This document shows positions 30,447 to 39,803 of a stretch of 64,000 bases of DNA, piece by piece. The DNA lies in the NCBI RefSeq assembly GCF_900102075.1, contig NZ_FNAV01000002.1:310001-374000 (forward strand), read 5' to 3'. How positions within the stretch are numbered: the stretch's first letter is position 1; the number at the start of each line of letters is the position of its first letter. Under the pieces are notes generated by a model. That model was not told where the DNA came from and did not search any database. It worked only from the letters and a program-made list of their open reading frames with translations. The position numbers and the translations under genes were made by a program. This DNA is from Salipiger thiooxidans. Lineage in GTDB: Bacteria > Pseudomonadota > Alphaproteobacteria > Rhodobacterales > Rhodobacteraceae.

Positions 30447-30487
30447 GGCAGAAAGACAATTAGCCTGACTTCAAAGTTGCACTCCCC

Positions 30488-31201
30488 GTGATGGTTTTTA
30501 TGGATCACTCCGACGCAAACGAAGGCTTTGCACCCCTCGACCGCGAGGGGCTTGTCCAGCGCGTCGCGCGACGACTGAGCAAGGCCATCGTGTCCGGCCA
30601 GCTGACACCCGGCGAGCGGCTCTCCGAATCGGTCGTGGCGCGGCAGCTCGGCGTCAGCCGGGCGCCGGTGCGCGAGGCGGCGCGACTGCTCGAGAACTCG
30701 GGGCTGGTCACCTACCTGCCAAACCGCGGCTTCTTCGTGCGCAAGTTCTCGGCCGAGGAGCTCGACAACCTCTACGAGCTGCGCATCATCATCGAGACCG
30801 CCGCCATCCGCCGCCTGATCCGCGAGGGGCTGGGCGACACCGAAGCGGCGCTCGAGGCCCAGATCCAGGAGCTGCACCGGGTGGCCGGGCCCGGCCACGA
30901 CATGCTGACCCAGGTCGAGGCGGACATGCAGTTCCACCGGCTGATCTGCGCGGGCTCGGGCAACCCCCGCTTCCTCGGCGTGTTCGAGCAGATCGCGCTC
31001 GAGACTGAGCTCACCATCATGCTGATCGGCAAGCTCTACGACGATGCCCACCGGCTGGCCGACACCCACGTCCCCATTCTCGACGCGCTGCGCGGCGGCG
31101 ACGAGCGCGTGGCCGTCGAGGCCATGCATTTTCACCTCGATGTCGCGCGACTGCTGGTCACCGAGCAGTTCCGCAAACTGGAAGACGGATCCGACGAATG
31201 A
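30488..31201 (+). CDS. GntR-family regulator, FCD subfamily
   Basis: About 233-237 residues. The N-terminal winged helix is at about 18-85: LVQRVARRLSKAIVSGQLTPGERLSESVVARQLGVSRAPVREAARLLENSGLV in outline, with the typical turn VSRAPVREA. The C-terminal FCD ligand-binding domain has candidate metal-site residues (D and H in EADMQFHRLICAGSGN and in EAMHFHLDVARLL). FCD proteins usually bind small organic acids and repress divergent catabolic genes. Starts at 30488 (GTG), 30491 and 30500 are all possible and the ribosome-binding site is weak. The stop overlaps the next gene as ATGA. Confidence 0.92.
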   Translation: MMVFMDHSDANEGFAPLDREGLVQRVARRLSKAIVSGQLTPGERLSESVVARQLGVSRAPVREAARLLENSGLVTYLPNRGFFVRKFSAEELDNLYELRIIIETAAIRRLIREGLGDTEAALEAQIQELHRVAGPGHDMLTQVEADMQFHRLICAGSGNPRFLGVFEQIALETELTIMLIGKLYDDAHRLADTHVPILDALRGGDERVAVEAMHFHLDVARLLVTEQFRKLEDGSDE

Positions 31202-32226
31202 AATGCTTCTACGCCCCCGAGACCGACCTTCATGACCCGGTCTTTCGCCTCACTCACGGCAAGATCCTCCGCAACGCCGAGCAGGCCGAGCGCGCGAAAC
31301 TGCTGAAGGCGGGGCTTGACGAGCTCGGCCTCGCCACCATCGAGCCGGCCCAGGCGTCGCGCGACGCGCTCGAGGCGGTGCACACGCCCGCGTTCCTCGA
31401 CTTCCTCGAGACCGCCTGGGACGAGTGGCAGAAGCTGCCCAACTGCGGCCCCGAGGTGGTGCCCAACGTCTTCGCCCAGCGCAGCTTTGCCACCTACCCC
31501 GAGAGCGTCGTGGGCAAGGCCGGCTGGCACATGGGCGACACCTCGGCCCCGATCGGCGAGCACACCTGGACCGCCGCCCGCCGCGCTGCCGATTGCGCCG
31601 TGGCGGCCGCCGACGCGGTGCTCGCGGGCGACCGCGTCGCCTACGCGCTCTGCCGTCCCGCCGGGCACCACACCTCGGCCGACATGGCCGCCGGTCACTG
31701 CATGATGAACAACTCCGCCATCGCCGCCGCCCGCCTGCGCACACAGCACGACAAGGTGGCGACGCTCGACATCGACGTGCACCACGGCAACGGCACGCAG
31801 GCGATCTTCTACGACCGCGCCGATGTGCTGACCGTCTCGGTCCACGCCGACCCGACGAGCTACTACCCGTTCTTCGTGGGCTACGCGCACGAGTCCGGCA
31901 GCGGCGCGGGCGAAGGCCACAACGTCAACTTCCCCCTGCCCCGCACCACCACCGACGAGGCCTGGCTCGAGACCATCGCCGAGGGGCTGCGCGCCATCGC
32001 CTCCTTCGAGCCCGGCGCCCTGATGCTGAGCCTCGGGCTCGACGCGCACGAGAAGGACCCGCTCATGGGGATGCAGATCAGCTGGGACGGCTTCCGCCGG
32101 GCCGGCGAGATGATCGCCGCGGCGGGCTACCCCACGGTGATCGTGCAGGAAGGCGGCTACCTCTCCGAGGACCTGACCACCTCGCTGGTGTCGTTCATGA
32201 ACGGCTTCCTGGGCCGCGACGCATGA
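31198..32226 (+). CDS. Histone-deacetylase-fold amidohydrolase (acetylpolyamine aminohydrolase-like)
   Basis: A 342-residue zinc hydrolase of the HDAC/AcuC/APAH superfamily. Visible motifs are the catalytic tandem His157-His158 in CRPAGHHTS, AGHCMMNN, zinc ligands Asp193 and His195 in LDIDVHHGNGTQ, and the later Asp in LSLGLDAHEKDPL. The active-site Tyr region lies near QEGGYLSED. Bacterial relatives remove acetyl groups from polyamines or cleave other acylamides. It overlaps the GntR gene by four bases and the M20 gene by four bases, so the three are coupled. Context favours catabolism rather than protein deacetylation. Confidence 0.93.
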   Translation: MKCFYAPETDLHDPVFRLTHGKILRNAEQAERAKLLKAGLDELGLATIEPAQASRDALEAVHTPAFLDFLETAWDEWQKLPNCGPEVVPNVFAQRSFATYPESVVGKAGWHMGDTSAPIGEHTWTAARRAADCAVAAADAVLAGDRVAYALCRPAGHHTSADMAAGHCMMNNSAIAAARLRTQHDKVATLDIDVHHGNGTQAIFYDRADVLTVSVHADPTSYYPFFVGYAHESGSGAGEGHNVNFPLPRTTTDEAWLETIAEGLRAIASFEPGALMLSLGLDAHEKDPLMGMQISWDGFRRAGEMIAAAGYPTVIVQEGGYLSEDLTTSLVSFMNGFLGRDA

Positions 32227-33506
32227 GCCTGTCGCCGGAGCTTACCCAGAAGATCCTCGCCGCCGTCGAAGAGGGCTTCGAGGAGCAGATCGACTTCACC
32301 GAGGCGCTCGGCCGCTACCCCTCGCTGCGCGGGCAGGAAGCGACGGCGCAGGATTTCCTGCACGACGAGCTGAAGAAGCGCGGCTACGCGATGGACCGCT
32401 GGACCATCGAGGTCGACGACATCAGGCATCACCCCGGCTTCTCGCCGGTCGAGGTCGACTATTCCAACGCCATCAACGTCGTGGGCACGCTGCGCCCGCG
32501 CGAGGAGAAGGGCAAGTCACTGGTGCTGAACGGCCACGTGGACGTGGTGCCCGAGGGGCCGCTCGACATGTGGTCCTCGCCCCCCTTCGAGCCGCGCCGC
32601 GACGGTGACTGGCTCTATGGCCGCGGCATCGCCGACATGAAGGCCGGGATCGCCGCCAACATCTATGCCGTGGACGCGCTGAAGCGCCTCGGCTACCGGC
32701 CCGCCGCCACCGTCTACCAGCAGTCGGTGGTCGAGGAGGAATGCACCGGCAACGGCGCGCTCGCGGCGCTGCTGCGCGGCTACAACGCCGACGCCGCGAT
32801 CATCCCCGAGCCCGAGGACGACAAGCTGGTGCGCGCCAACACCGGCGTGCTGTGGTTCCGCGTCCGGGTGCAGGGCGTGCCCGTGCACGTGCGCGAGGCG
32901 GGCTCCGGCGCCAACGCCATCGAGGCCGCCTACGAGCTGATCAAGGGGCTGCGCGCGCTCGAGGCCGCGTGGAACGACCAGAAGGGCGACCACCGCTACT
33001 TCGAAGAGCTCGACCACCCGATCAACTTCAACGTGGGCAAGATCGCGGGCGGCGACTGGGCCTCGTCGGTGCCGGCATGGTGCGAATTCGACTGCCGCAT
33101 CGCGCTTTATCCCGGCATCAGGGCCGCCGATGCCGCCCGCGAGATCGAGGACCACCTGCGCCGCGTGTCGGACGGCATCCCGTTCCTGGCCAACAACCCG
33201 CCGCAGGTCATCTTCAACGGCTTCTTCGCCGAGGGCTACATGCTTGAAGAGGGCACCGAGGCCGAGGAGACCCTCGCCCGCGCCCACATGTCGAGCTATG
33301 CCAAGCCGCTCGAGAGCTTCGTGACGCCGGGCTATCTCGATGGCCGGGTCTTCGTGATCTACGGCGAGACACCCTGCCTCGTCTACGGCCCCTACTCCGA
33401 AGCGATCCACGGCTTCGACGAGCGCGTGAAGCTGTCGTCGGTGAAGCGCGTGACGGGCACGATTGCGCTCTTTATCGCCGAATGGTGCGGGCTGGAGGAG
33501 ATTTGA
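32223..33506 (+). CDS. M20-family ArgE/DapE-type deacylase
   Basis: A 427-residue metallo-deacylase. The di-metal site is present: His105 and Asp107 in VLNGHVDVVP, Asp138 in GRGIADMKAG, the Glu pair near 171-172 in QQSVVEEECTGNG, Glu in IIPEPED and a His near the end (SEAIHGFDE). The dimerisation domain lies between about 200 and 320. Members hydrolyse N-acyl amino acids or N-succinyl/N-acetyl intermediates. Its start overlaps the stop of the HDAC-like gene. Two different deacylases in tandem suggest a substrate with two acyl groups or two successive deacylation steps; this is inference. Confidence 0.93.
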   Translation: MSLSPELTQKILAAVEEGFEEQIDFTEALGRYPSLRGQEATAQDFLHDELKKRGYAMDRWTIEVDDIRHHPGFSPVEVDYSNAINVVGTLRPREEKGKSLVLNGHVDVVPEGPLDMWSSPPFEPRRDGDWLYGRGIADMKAGIAANIYAVDALKRLGYRPAATVYQQSVVEEECTGNGALAALLRGYNADAAIIPEPEDDKLVRANTGVLWFRVRVQGVPVHVREAGSGANAIEAAYELIKGLRALEAAWNDQKGDHRYFEELDHPINFNVGKIAGGDWASSVPAWCEFDCRIALYPGIRAADAAREIEDHLRRVSDGIPFLANNPPQVIFNGFFAEGYMLEEGTEAEETLARAHMSSYAKPLESFVTPGYLDGRVFVIYGETPCLVYGPYSEAIHGFDERVKLSSVKRVTGTIALFIAEWCGLEEI

Positions 33507-33639
33507 TCAAATTCTCACGTGACCTTTCCCGCCAACTGCACTTAGACTTGCCGCCAACGGGGACCCGAGTCTCCCATGGCCCTTCCCCGAACCGAAACCC
33601 CGGGCCCGCGCGGGCCCGACAGCCAACAAGGGATCCCAA

Positions 33640-35022
33640 ATGAACCAGCGTCCGAATTCGCTTCACGCCGCCGACATCGCCTACACGATGCACCCCTACA
33701 CCAACATGCGCCTGCATGAGGAAAAGGGTCCGATGATCATGAGCCATGGCGACGGCGCCAAGGTCTATGACACCGAGGGCAAGGAATACATCGAGGCACT
33801 GGCAGGCCTGTGGTCGGTTGCGGTGGGCTTCTCGGAGACCCGTCTCGCCGATGCCGCCTACGAGCAGCTCAAGAAGCTGCCCTACTACCACACCTTCGCG
33901 CACAAGTCGCACGAGCCGTCGATCCGTCTGGCCGAGAAGCTCGTCGAGATGACCCCCGAGGGGCTCAACAAGGTGTTCTTCACCAACTCCGGCTCGGAAG
34001 CCAACGACACCGTCGTCAAGATGGTCTGGTTCCTCAACAACGGCCTTGGCCGCCCGGAGAAGAAGAAGTTCCTGTCGCGCAACAAGGCCTACCACGGCAT
34101 CACCATCGCGTCGGGCTCGCTCACCGGCCTGCCGGCGAACCAGAAGGACTTCGACCTTCCGGCGATCCCGGTCACCCACCTGACCACGCCGCACTACTGG
34201 AAGTTCGCCGAGGAAGGCGAGACCGAAGAAGAGTTCACCGCGCGCCTGCTGAAGGAGCTCGAGGACACCATCATCGCCGAAGGCCCCGAGACCATCGGCG
34301 CCTTCATCGGTGAGCCCGTGATGGGCGCCGGCGGTGTCATGGTGCCGCCCGAGGGCTACTGGCCCGGCGTCGCGGAAATCTGCGCCAAGTACGACATCCT
34401 GCTGGTGGCGGACGAGGTCATCAACGGCTTCGGCCGGACCGGCAAGCCCTTCGGCTGCGAGCGCTTCGGCTTCACTCCCGACATCCTCGTGACCTCGAAG
34501 CAGCTCACCTCGTCCTACATGCCGCTCGCCGCCATCGTGGTGAACGACAAGGTCTACAACGCCATCGCAGACAACACCGCCAAGCTCGGCACCTTCGGCC
34601 ACGGCTTCACCGGCTCGGGCCACCCCGTCGCCTGCGCCGTGGGTCTCGAGAACCTGAAGATCATCGAAGAGAAGGATCTGATGGGCAACGCCGAGCGTCT
34701 GGAGCCGATGTTCCAGGCGGGTCTGCGCAAGTTCGCCGATCACCCGCTGGTGGGCGAAGTGCGCGGCGTCGGCCTCATCGCCGGCGTCGAGCTTGCCAAG
34801 GACCGCGAAAAGCGCGAGGCCTTCGAGCCCGCGGGTTCCATGGCCGCGAAGGTCGTCGCGCTCTGCGCCGAGGAAGGCCTGATCGTGCGCAACGTCTACG
34901 AGACCGTGGCCTTCTGCCCGCCGCTGATCGTGACCGAGGACGACATCACCGAGATCCTTGCCCGCTTCGGGCGTGCGCTCGACCGGGCGCTGGAGTGGGC
35001 CAAGTCGGAAGGCATGCTCTGA
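33640..35022 (+). CDS. Class III pyridoxal-phosphate aminotransferase (omega-transaminase type)
   Basis: A 460-residue aminotransferase. PLP-binding features are TNSGSEANDTVVK (about 115-127), the YHGITIASGSLTG segment, Asp258 in LLVADEVINGFGRTG and the Schiff-base Lys287 in LVTSKQLTSSYMP. Roseobacter relatives transfer amino groups from omega-amino acids, polyamines or taurine-like amines to pyruvate or glutamate. It begins 133 bases after the M20 gene in the same direction and probably completes that arm. It ends at the hairpin/repeat at 35053. Confidence 0.93.
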   Translation: MNQRPNSLHAADIAYTMHPYTNMRLHEEKGPMIMSHGDGAKVYDTEGKEYIEALAGLWSVAVGFSETRLADAAYEQLKKLPYYHTFAHKSHEPSIRLAEKLVEMTPEGLNKVFFTNSGSEANDTVVKMVWFLNNGLGRPEKKKFLSRNKAYHGITIASGSLTGLPANQKDFDLPAIPVTHLTTPHYWKFAEEGETEEEFTARLLKELEDTIIAEGPETIGAFIGEPVMGAGGVMVPPEGYWPGVAEICAKYDILLVADEVINGFGRTGKPFGCERFGFTPDILVTSKQLTSSYMPLAAIVVNDKVYNAIADNTAKLGTFGHGFTGSGHPVACAVGLENLKIIEEKDLMGNAERLEPMFQAGLRKFADHPLVGEVRGVGLIAGVELAKDREKREAFEPAGSMAAKVVALCAEEGLIVRNVYETVAFCPPLIVTEDDITEILARFGRALDRALEWAKSEGML

Positions 35023-35052
35023 GCGCCTGACGGTGCTCTGACCCTGAAGACA

Positions 35053-35104
35053 GGACCGGGGGCTCTGCCCCCGGTCCCCCGGGATATTTGAAGCCATTGG
35101 AAGG
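35053..35104 (+). repeat. Intergenic hairpin-plus-tail element, also a likely terminator
   Basis: GGACCGGGGGC (35053-35063) pairs with GCCCCCGGTCC (35067-35077) around TCT. It is followed by CCCGGGATATTTGAAGCCAT and GGAAGGG. The same general design (GGGGGC-NCT-GCCCCC stem, CCCCCGG, A/T-rich tail, AAG..GGG) appears in reverse orientation at 50865-50923. It sits between convergent aminotransferase and nagA genes, so it can end transcription on both sides. Confidence 0.6.
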
Positions 35105-35134
35105 GCACGGGGCCTTCCCTCGTGGAGAAGCGGG

Positions 35135-36274
35135 TCAGAGGACCCCTTGCAGCTCCAGCCCGTCGGGGCGTTTCGCCAGCCGGATGAGCGTGCTCTCGGC
35201 GCCGGGCCGCAGCGCGCCGATGCCCTCGGGCAGCCCCGCCAGTCTTGCCGGAACCGAAGTCGCCATGGCGAGCGCACGGTCCAGCGCGATCCCCACATCC
35301 GCCACCAGCACGTTCACCGCCCGCGTGAGATCGAGATCCGCGCCCGCGAGCGTGCCGTCGGCCAGCACCAGCCGCCCGTCGCAGCGGCGGATCTCGCGCC
35401 CGTTCAGCCGGAAGCTCCGGTCCCCGGTTCCCGCGACCGCCATGGCGTCGGTGACGAGGAAGATGCCCTCGGGACGGGCGCCCAGCGCGATGCGCATCGC
35501 CGCCGGGTGGACGTGTTCGCCGTCGGCGATAATCCCTGCCGCGAGGCCCGTTTCGGAGAGCGCCGCCCCCACGAGCCCCGGCTCGCGCTTGTCCATCTGG
35601 CTCATGGCGTTGAAGAGATGGGTGACGCAGCGCGCGCCGGCCTCGAGGTAGTCCATGCAGGTGTCGTAATCGGCGTCCGTGTGGCCGAGCGACACCAGCG
35701 CCCCTGCCCCGGCAAGCTCGGCCACCTGGTCGGGGCTCACGCTTTCGGGGGCGATGGTCACCATCAGCACCGGCAGGTCGGCGGCGGCGGCGCAGAGCAT
35801 GTCGAGGTCGCGCCGCTCCATCCGGCGCACCAGCCGGCCGTCATGGGCGCCCTTGCGCGCCAGCGACAGGTGCGGGCCCTCGAGATGCAGCCCGCCGATC
35901 CCCGGCACACCCGCGGCGAGCGCCGCGCGCACCGCCTCGATGGCGTCGCGGCTGTGCTGGTAGGTGTCGGTGATCAGCGTGGGCAGGATGGTGGTGGCCC
36001 CAAGGCCCCGGTGGGCGGCGGCGATGCGGCGAAGGTCCCCGGGGTTCGGGCCGTCGTTGACCATCACCCCGCCGCCGCCGTTGACCTGAAGGTCGACATA
36101 GCCCGGCGCCAGCAGGTCGCCGCCGAGGTCGGTGACGGTGCCCTCGGTCGCCAGTTCCGCGCGGGGCGCCAGTGCCAGCACCTTCGCCCCCAGCATCCGC
36201 AGGGCATGGTCAGTGAGGGTGCGCTGGCCGTCGAAGATGTCTCCCCCGACGAAGGTCCGGATCTGTTCTGTCAT
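35135..36274 (-). CDS. nagA: N-acetylglucosamine-6-phosphate deacetylase
   Basis: A 379-residue amidohydrolase that deacetylates GlcNAc-6-P during amino-sugar recycling. Motifs are LLAPGYVDLQVNGGGG (about 55-70), GLHLEGPHLS (metal-binding Glu), LVSLGHTDADY (His), THLFNAMSQM and VTDAMAVAG (catalytic Asp). ATG 36274 is preceded by GAAAGGTGG; the longer frame is not family-like. No sugar transporter or nagB is adjacent, so the gene stands alone here. Confidence 0.95.
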   Translation of the reverse strand: MTEQIRTFVGGDIFDGQRTLTDHALRMLGAKVLALAPRAELATEGTVTDLGGDLLAPGYVDLQVNGGGGVMVNDGPNPGDLRRIAAAHRGLGATTILPTLITDTYQHSRDAIEAVRAALAAGVPGIGGLHLEGPHLSLARKGAHDGRLVRRMERRDLDMLCAAAADLPVLMVTIAPESVSPDQVAELAGAGALVSLGHTDADYDTCMDYLEAGARCVTHLFNAMSQMDKREPGLVGAALSETGLAAGIIADGEHVHPAAMRIALGARPEGIFLVTDAMAVAGTGDRSFRLNGREIRRCDGRLVLADGTLAGADLDLTRAVNVLVADVGIALDRALAMATSVPARLAGLPEGIGALRPGAESTLIRLAKRPDGLELQGVL

Positions 36275-36394
36275 GGCGGCCACCTTTCCGACACCGGCCA
36301 CGCCGCGGGGTGCGGCGACCGGATCGCTACGACTGGCTTGTGGCACGGGACCGCGTCGCAGGCGCGGACCGCCCTGCGCCCTGTCGGTGAGGGC

Positions 36395-36706
36395 TCAGTG
36401 CGTCCAGGCGCCGCGGCGATCGACCGCGAAGTTCTCGGCGTAGCCGCGCGGGCGGACGTTCGTCTTGCGCTTGTGGGGTTCCTGCACGGTCGCCTCGATC
36501 CCGTTCTCGCGGGCGTAGTCGAGCGCGGCCTCCTTGCTGTCGAACTTCAGCCGTACCTGCGACTGGGTGTCCGAGGACGAGGTCCAGCCCATCAGCGGAT
36601 CGACTTCGCGCGGGGAGCTGGCGGCGAACTCGAGGAACCAGAACTTGGTCTTGCCCTGGCCCGACGACATTGCGGTCCTGGCCGGCTGGTAGATCCGTGC
36701 GCGCAT
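36395..36706 (-). CDS. NDUFS4-like accessory subunit of respiratory complex I
   Basis: A 103-residue protein of the ETC_C1_NDUFS4/NDUFA4-like family, found in alphaproteobacteria and mitochondria. The start [20 protein letters not shown], the central [19 protein letters not shown] and the closing [13 protein letters not shown] all match the family. ATG 36706 follows AGGAGGGATTCC, an excellent site. It is far from nuo genes, as is usual for this subunit, and helps place the organism among alphaproteobacteria. Confidence 0.95.
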   Translation of the reverse strand: MRARIYQPARTAMSSGQGKTKFWFLEFAASSPREVDPLMGWTSSSDTQSQVRLKFDSKEAALDYARENGIEATVQEPHKRKTNVRPRGYAENFAVDRRGAWTH

Positions 36707-37136
36707 GGAATCCCTCCTGAAGATCACGAAGCGTTATCGGGGATTTGCGGAAACAGGGCAAGGGATCAGGCGGAAATCGGCGCGATTTTCCGCGGCACGG
36801 TTGCGCTGGTGCAAGCAGGGCCCGGTCGTCCCGACAGCACAGGGGAGCGAGGGGTGGTGTCGTGCCCTCCGGTCGGCCGGGCCAGCTGCTTGCCGCTAAA
36901 AGGTATGTCCAAAACTGATCTTTCATCAAAGGGAAAATAGGACCGCGACGGCGCACTGCACCCGCCAGGGATGAGGACTCGACGGGAATTTCACGCTTAA
37001 ACAGAAGCTTACGCGACAGAAGCGCCGCGCCCGCCGGGCTGCAGTTTTTTCGGGCAGCCCGCGTTCGGCAAGAGGCTCTTGAATCTCGGGCCCGCGGCAA
37101 CAATTCTGACAGGGCCTGCCCCGAGGAGCCTCCCAC
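36707..37136. other. Non-coding gap of 430 bases before uvrB
   Basis: No convincing frame. A hairpin, CGGGCTGC (37035-37042) with GCAGCCCG (37054-37061) around a T-rich loop, lies 75 bases before uvrB. I looked for the alphaproteobacterial LexA box GTTC-N7-GTTC (or its complement) and found none in this gap. Confidence 0.5.
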
Positions 37137-39335
37137 ATGCCTTACGCCCATTCCGACAAGACGCAGCCGATGATGCACGCGCCCGCGCCTGACGTGAAGA
37201 CGCGCGAGAAGCTCGAGGGCGGCAAGCGCTTCGTCATGCACACCGAGTTCACCGCGGCGGGCGATCAGCCCACCGCCATCGCCGAGCTGTCGTCCGGGGT
37301 GCGCGACGGCGAGCGCAACCAGGTGCTGCTGGGGGCGACCGGCACGGGCAAGACCTTCACCATGGCCAAGGTGATCGAGGAGACTCAGCGTCCGGCCATC
37401 ATTCTCGCGCCCAACAAGACGCTGGCGGCCCAGCTCTACGGCGAGTTCAAGGGCTTCTTCCCGGACAACTCGGTCGAGTATTTCGTCAGCTACTACGACT
37501 ATTACCAGCCCGAGGCCTATGTGGCGCGGTCGGACACCTATATCGAGAAGGAAAGCCAGATCAACGAGCAGATCGACCGGATGCGCCACTCGGCCACCCG
37601 CTCGCTGCTCGAACGCGACGACGTGATCATCGTGGCCTCGGTGTCCTGCATCTACGGTATCGGTTCGGTCGAGACCTACGGCGCCATGACCCAGGATCTG
37701 CACGTCGGCAGCGAATACGAGATGCGCAAGATCATGGCGGATCTCGTGGCGCAGCAGTACCGGCGCAACGACCAGGCCTTCCAGCGCGGCTCGTTCCGGG
37801 TGCGCGGCGACAGTCTCGAGATCTGGCCCGCCCACCTCGAGGACCGGGCGTGGAAGCTGTCGTTCTTCGGCGAGGAGCTGGAGGCGATCACCGAGTTCGA
37901 CCCGCTCACCGGGGAGAAGACCGGCAGTTTCGAGCGCATCCGGGTCTACGCGAACTCGCACTACGTGACGCCGAAGCCCACGATGAATCAGGCGGTGGTG
38001 CAGATCAAGAAGGAGCTGCGGCAGCGGCTCGACCAGCTGGTGAACGAGGGCAAGCTGCTCGAGGCCCAGCGCCTGGAGCAGCGGACCAATTTCGACATCG
38101 AGATGCTCGAGGCCACCGGGGTGTGCAACGGCATCGAGAACTACTCGCGCTATCTCACCGGCCGCGCGCCGGGCGAGCCGCCCCCCACGCTGTTCGAGTT
38201 CATCCCCGACAACGCCATCGTCTTCGCCGACGAGAGCCACGTCACCGTCCCGCAGATCGGCGGCATGTACCGGGGCGACTACCGGCGCAAGTTCACGCTG
38301 GCCGAGCACGGTTTCCGCCTGCCGTCGTGCATGGACAACCGCCCGCTCAAGTTCGAGGAATGGGACGCGATGCGCCCGCAGTCGGTCTTCGTCTCGGCCA
38401 CCCCCTCCGCGTGGGAACTGGAAGAGGCCGGCGGCGTCTTCACCGAGCAGGTGATCCGCCCCACCGGCCTGCTCGATCCGATGGTCGAGATCCGCCCCGT
38501 AGAGATGCAGGTCGACGACCTGCTCGACGAGATCCGCAAGGTGACAAAGGACGGGTTCCGCACGCTCTGCACCGTGCTCACCAAGCGCATGGCCGAGGAC
38601 CTGACCGAGTACCTGCACGAGCAGGGCATCAAGGTGCGCTACATGCACTCGGACATCGACACCATCGAGCGCATCGAGATCCTGCGCGACCTGCGGCTCG
38701 GAGCCTTCGACGTGCTGATCGGCATCAACCTGCTGCGCGAGGGCCTCGACATTCCCGAATGCGGGCTGGTGGCCATCCTCGACGCCGACAAGGAGGGCTT
38801 CCTGCGCTCCGAGACCTCGCTGATCCAGACCATCGGCCGGGCGGCGCGGAACGCCGAGGGACGCGTCATCATGTACGCCGACCGCATCACCGGCTCGATG
38901 GAACGCGCCATGGCCGAGACCGACCGCCGCCGCGAGAAGCAGGTCGCCTACAACGAGGAACACGGCATCACGCCCGCCACCGTGAAGAAGAACGTCGATG
39001 ACATCCTCGCGGGGCTCTACCAGGGCGACGTCGACATGAACCGCGTGACGGCAACCATCGACAGCAGCCGCGCGGGCGGCAATCTCGAGGCGGTGCTGGA
39101 CGGGCTGCGCACCGACATGCGCAAGGCGGCCGAGAACCTCGAGTTCGAGGAGGCCGCGCGCCTGCGCGACGAGATCAAGCGGCTCGAGGCGGTGGACCTT
39201 GCCATCCACGACGACCCGCTGGCGCGGCAATCGGCGGTCGACGCCGCCTCCGAGGCCGCCGTCAAATCCCGCGGCCGCTCGACCGCCGGCCGCCCCGGCC
39301 AGCGCGGCGGCAACGTAAAGCGGCGGAAGCGGTAA
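37137..39335 (+). CDS. uvrB: Excinuclease ABC subunit B
   Basis: A 732-residue nucleotide-excision repair protein. Walker A is GATGTGKT (about 68-75). The beta-hairpin that clamps DNA lies in [26 protein letters not shown]. Helicase motifs include FADESH, VSATPS and [27 protein letters not shown]. The UVR domain that binds UvrC is at about 660-695 ([28 protein letters not shown]). It is slightly longer than E. coli UvrB, with an N-terminal extension ([20 protein letters not shown]) and a basic Arg/Gly tail. ATG 37137 is preceded by GAGGAG. Confidence 0.98.
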   Translation: MPYAHSDKTQPMMHAPAPDVKTREKLEGGKRFVMHTEFTAAGDQPTAIAELSSGVRDGERNQVLLGATGTGKTFTMAKVIEETQRPAIILAPNKTLAAQLYGEFKGFFPDNSVEYFVSYYDYYQPEAYVARSDTYIEKESQINEQIDRMRHSATRSLLERDDVIIVASVSCIYGIGSVETYGAMTQDLHVGSEYEMRKIMADLVAQQYRRNDQAFQRGSFRVRGDSLEIWPAHLEDRAWKLSFFGEELEAITEFDPLTGEKTGSFERIRVYANSHYVTPKPTMNQAVVQIKKELRQRLDQLVNEGKLLEAQRLEQRTNFDIEMLEATGVCNGIENYSRYLTGRAPGEPPPTLFEFIPDNAIVFADESHVTVPQIGGMYRGDYRRKFTLAEHGFRLPSCMDNRPLKFEEWDAMRPQSVFVSATPSAWELEEAGGVFTEQVIRPTGLLDPMVEIRPVEMQVDDLLDEIRKVTKDGFRTLCTVLTKRMAEDLTEYLHEQGIKVRYMHSDIDTIERIEILRDLRLGAFDVLIGINLLREGLDIPECGLVAILDADKEGFLRSETSLIQTIGRAARNAEGRVIMYADRITGSMERAMAETDRRREKQVAYNEEHGITPATVKKNVDDILAGLYQGDVDMNRVTATIDSSRAGGNLEAVLDGLRTDMRKAAENLEFEEAARLRDEIKRLEAVDLAIHDDPLARQSAVDAASEAAVKSRGRSTAGRPGQRGGNVKRRKR

Positions 39336-39345
39336 GGTCTGCGAC

Positions 39346-39379
39346 CCCTGCGGCACTTCCGATCCGGGGTGCCGCAGGG
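39346..39379. terminator. Bidirectional terminator between uvrB and the I78 gene
   Basis: CCCTGCGGCAC (39346-39356) pairs perfectly with GTGCCGCAGGG (39369-39379) around a 12-base loop. It lies 11 bases after the uvrB stop and 13 bases before the stop of the convergent gene. Confidence 0.7.
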
Positions 39380-39392
39380 ATCGCCAGAAACG

Positions 39393-39662
39393 TCAGCCGC
39401 AGGTGACCTCGGTGATCACCCCTTCGGCGTCGTGCTTGATGTTCACCCGCGTGGGGTTGAAGTCCATCGTCATGACCGAGTTGGGGGCCAGCACGCGAAT
39501 GTTGGCGTCGGCGGGCAGCGTCACGGCGGCGATGTTGGAGCCGATCAGCGGGGTGAACCGTTCGGGGCTGCAGGCGCCGGCCTCTTCGACCATCTCGGGC
39601 TCGCAGGCGGCGAGCAGGCCAAGCAGCAGGGCGGCGGCGGAAACTCGGTGGATGGCGGTCAT
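39393..39662 (-). CDS. I78-family peptidase-inhibitor-like lipoprotein
   Basis: An 89-residue lipoprotein. ATG 39662 (GAGGA upstream) gives the signal MTAIHRVSAAALLLGLLAAC with lipobox LLAAC. The mature part shows the Inhibitor_I78 pattern: CSPERFTPLIGSNIAAV, then RVLAPNSVMTMDFNPTRVNI and a final GVITEVTCG. Members resemble small serine-protease inhibitors, but most bacterial ones are untested. It is divergent from a second small lipoprotein gene, with 141 bases between them. Confidence 0.88.
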   Translation of the reverse strand: MTAIHRVSAAALLLGLLAACEPEMVEEAGACSPERFTPLIGSNIAAVTLPADANIRVLAPNSVMTMDFNPTRVNIKHDAEGVITEVTCG

Positions 39663-39803
39663 GACATGTCCTCTTATCTTGCACCGCGCCGGGCGCCGGC
39701 AACGGTTTCCTGCCGCGATGATACGGCGATTGGTGCGCGCCACCACCCTTCCTGCGACGTCGAGGGACTCGACAGGCGCTTCGCTGGGGATAAACTATTG
39801 ACC

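Noticed and set aside
27784-30468. 894-codon open frame antisense to the ABC transporter genes
   Set aside because: A shadow of G+C-rich third positions; the product is Val/Gly/His/Arg-rich with no domain, while the opposite strand encodes complete, recognisable proteins.
36707-37136. LexA-controlled promoter for uvrB
   Set aside because: No GTTC-N7-GTTC or complementary pair could be found in the gap.
36327-39356. Very long minus-strand frame (about 1000 codons) across uvrB
   Set aside because: It runs antisense to a complete uvrB and has low-complexity composition; the true minus-strand genes nearby are in other frames.
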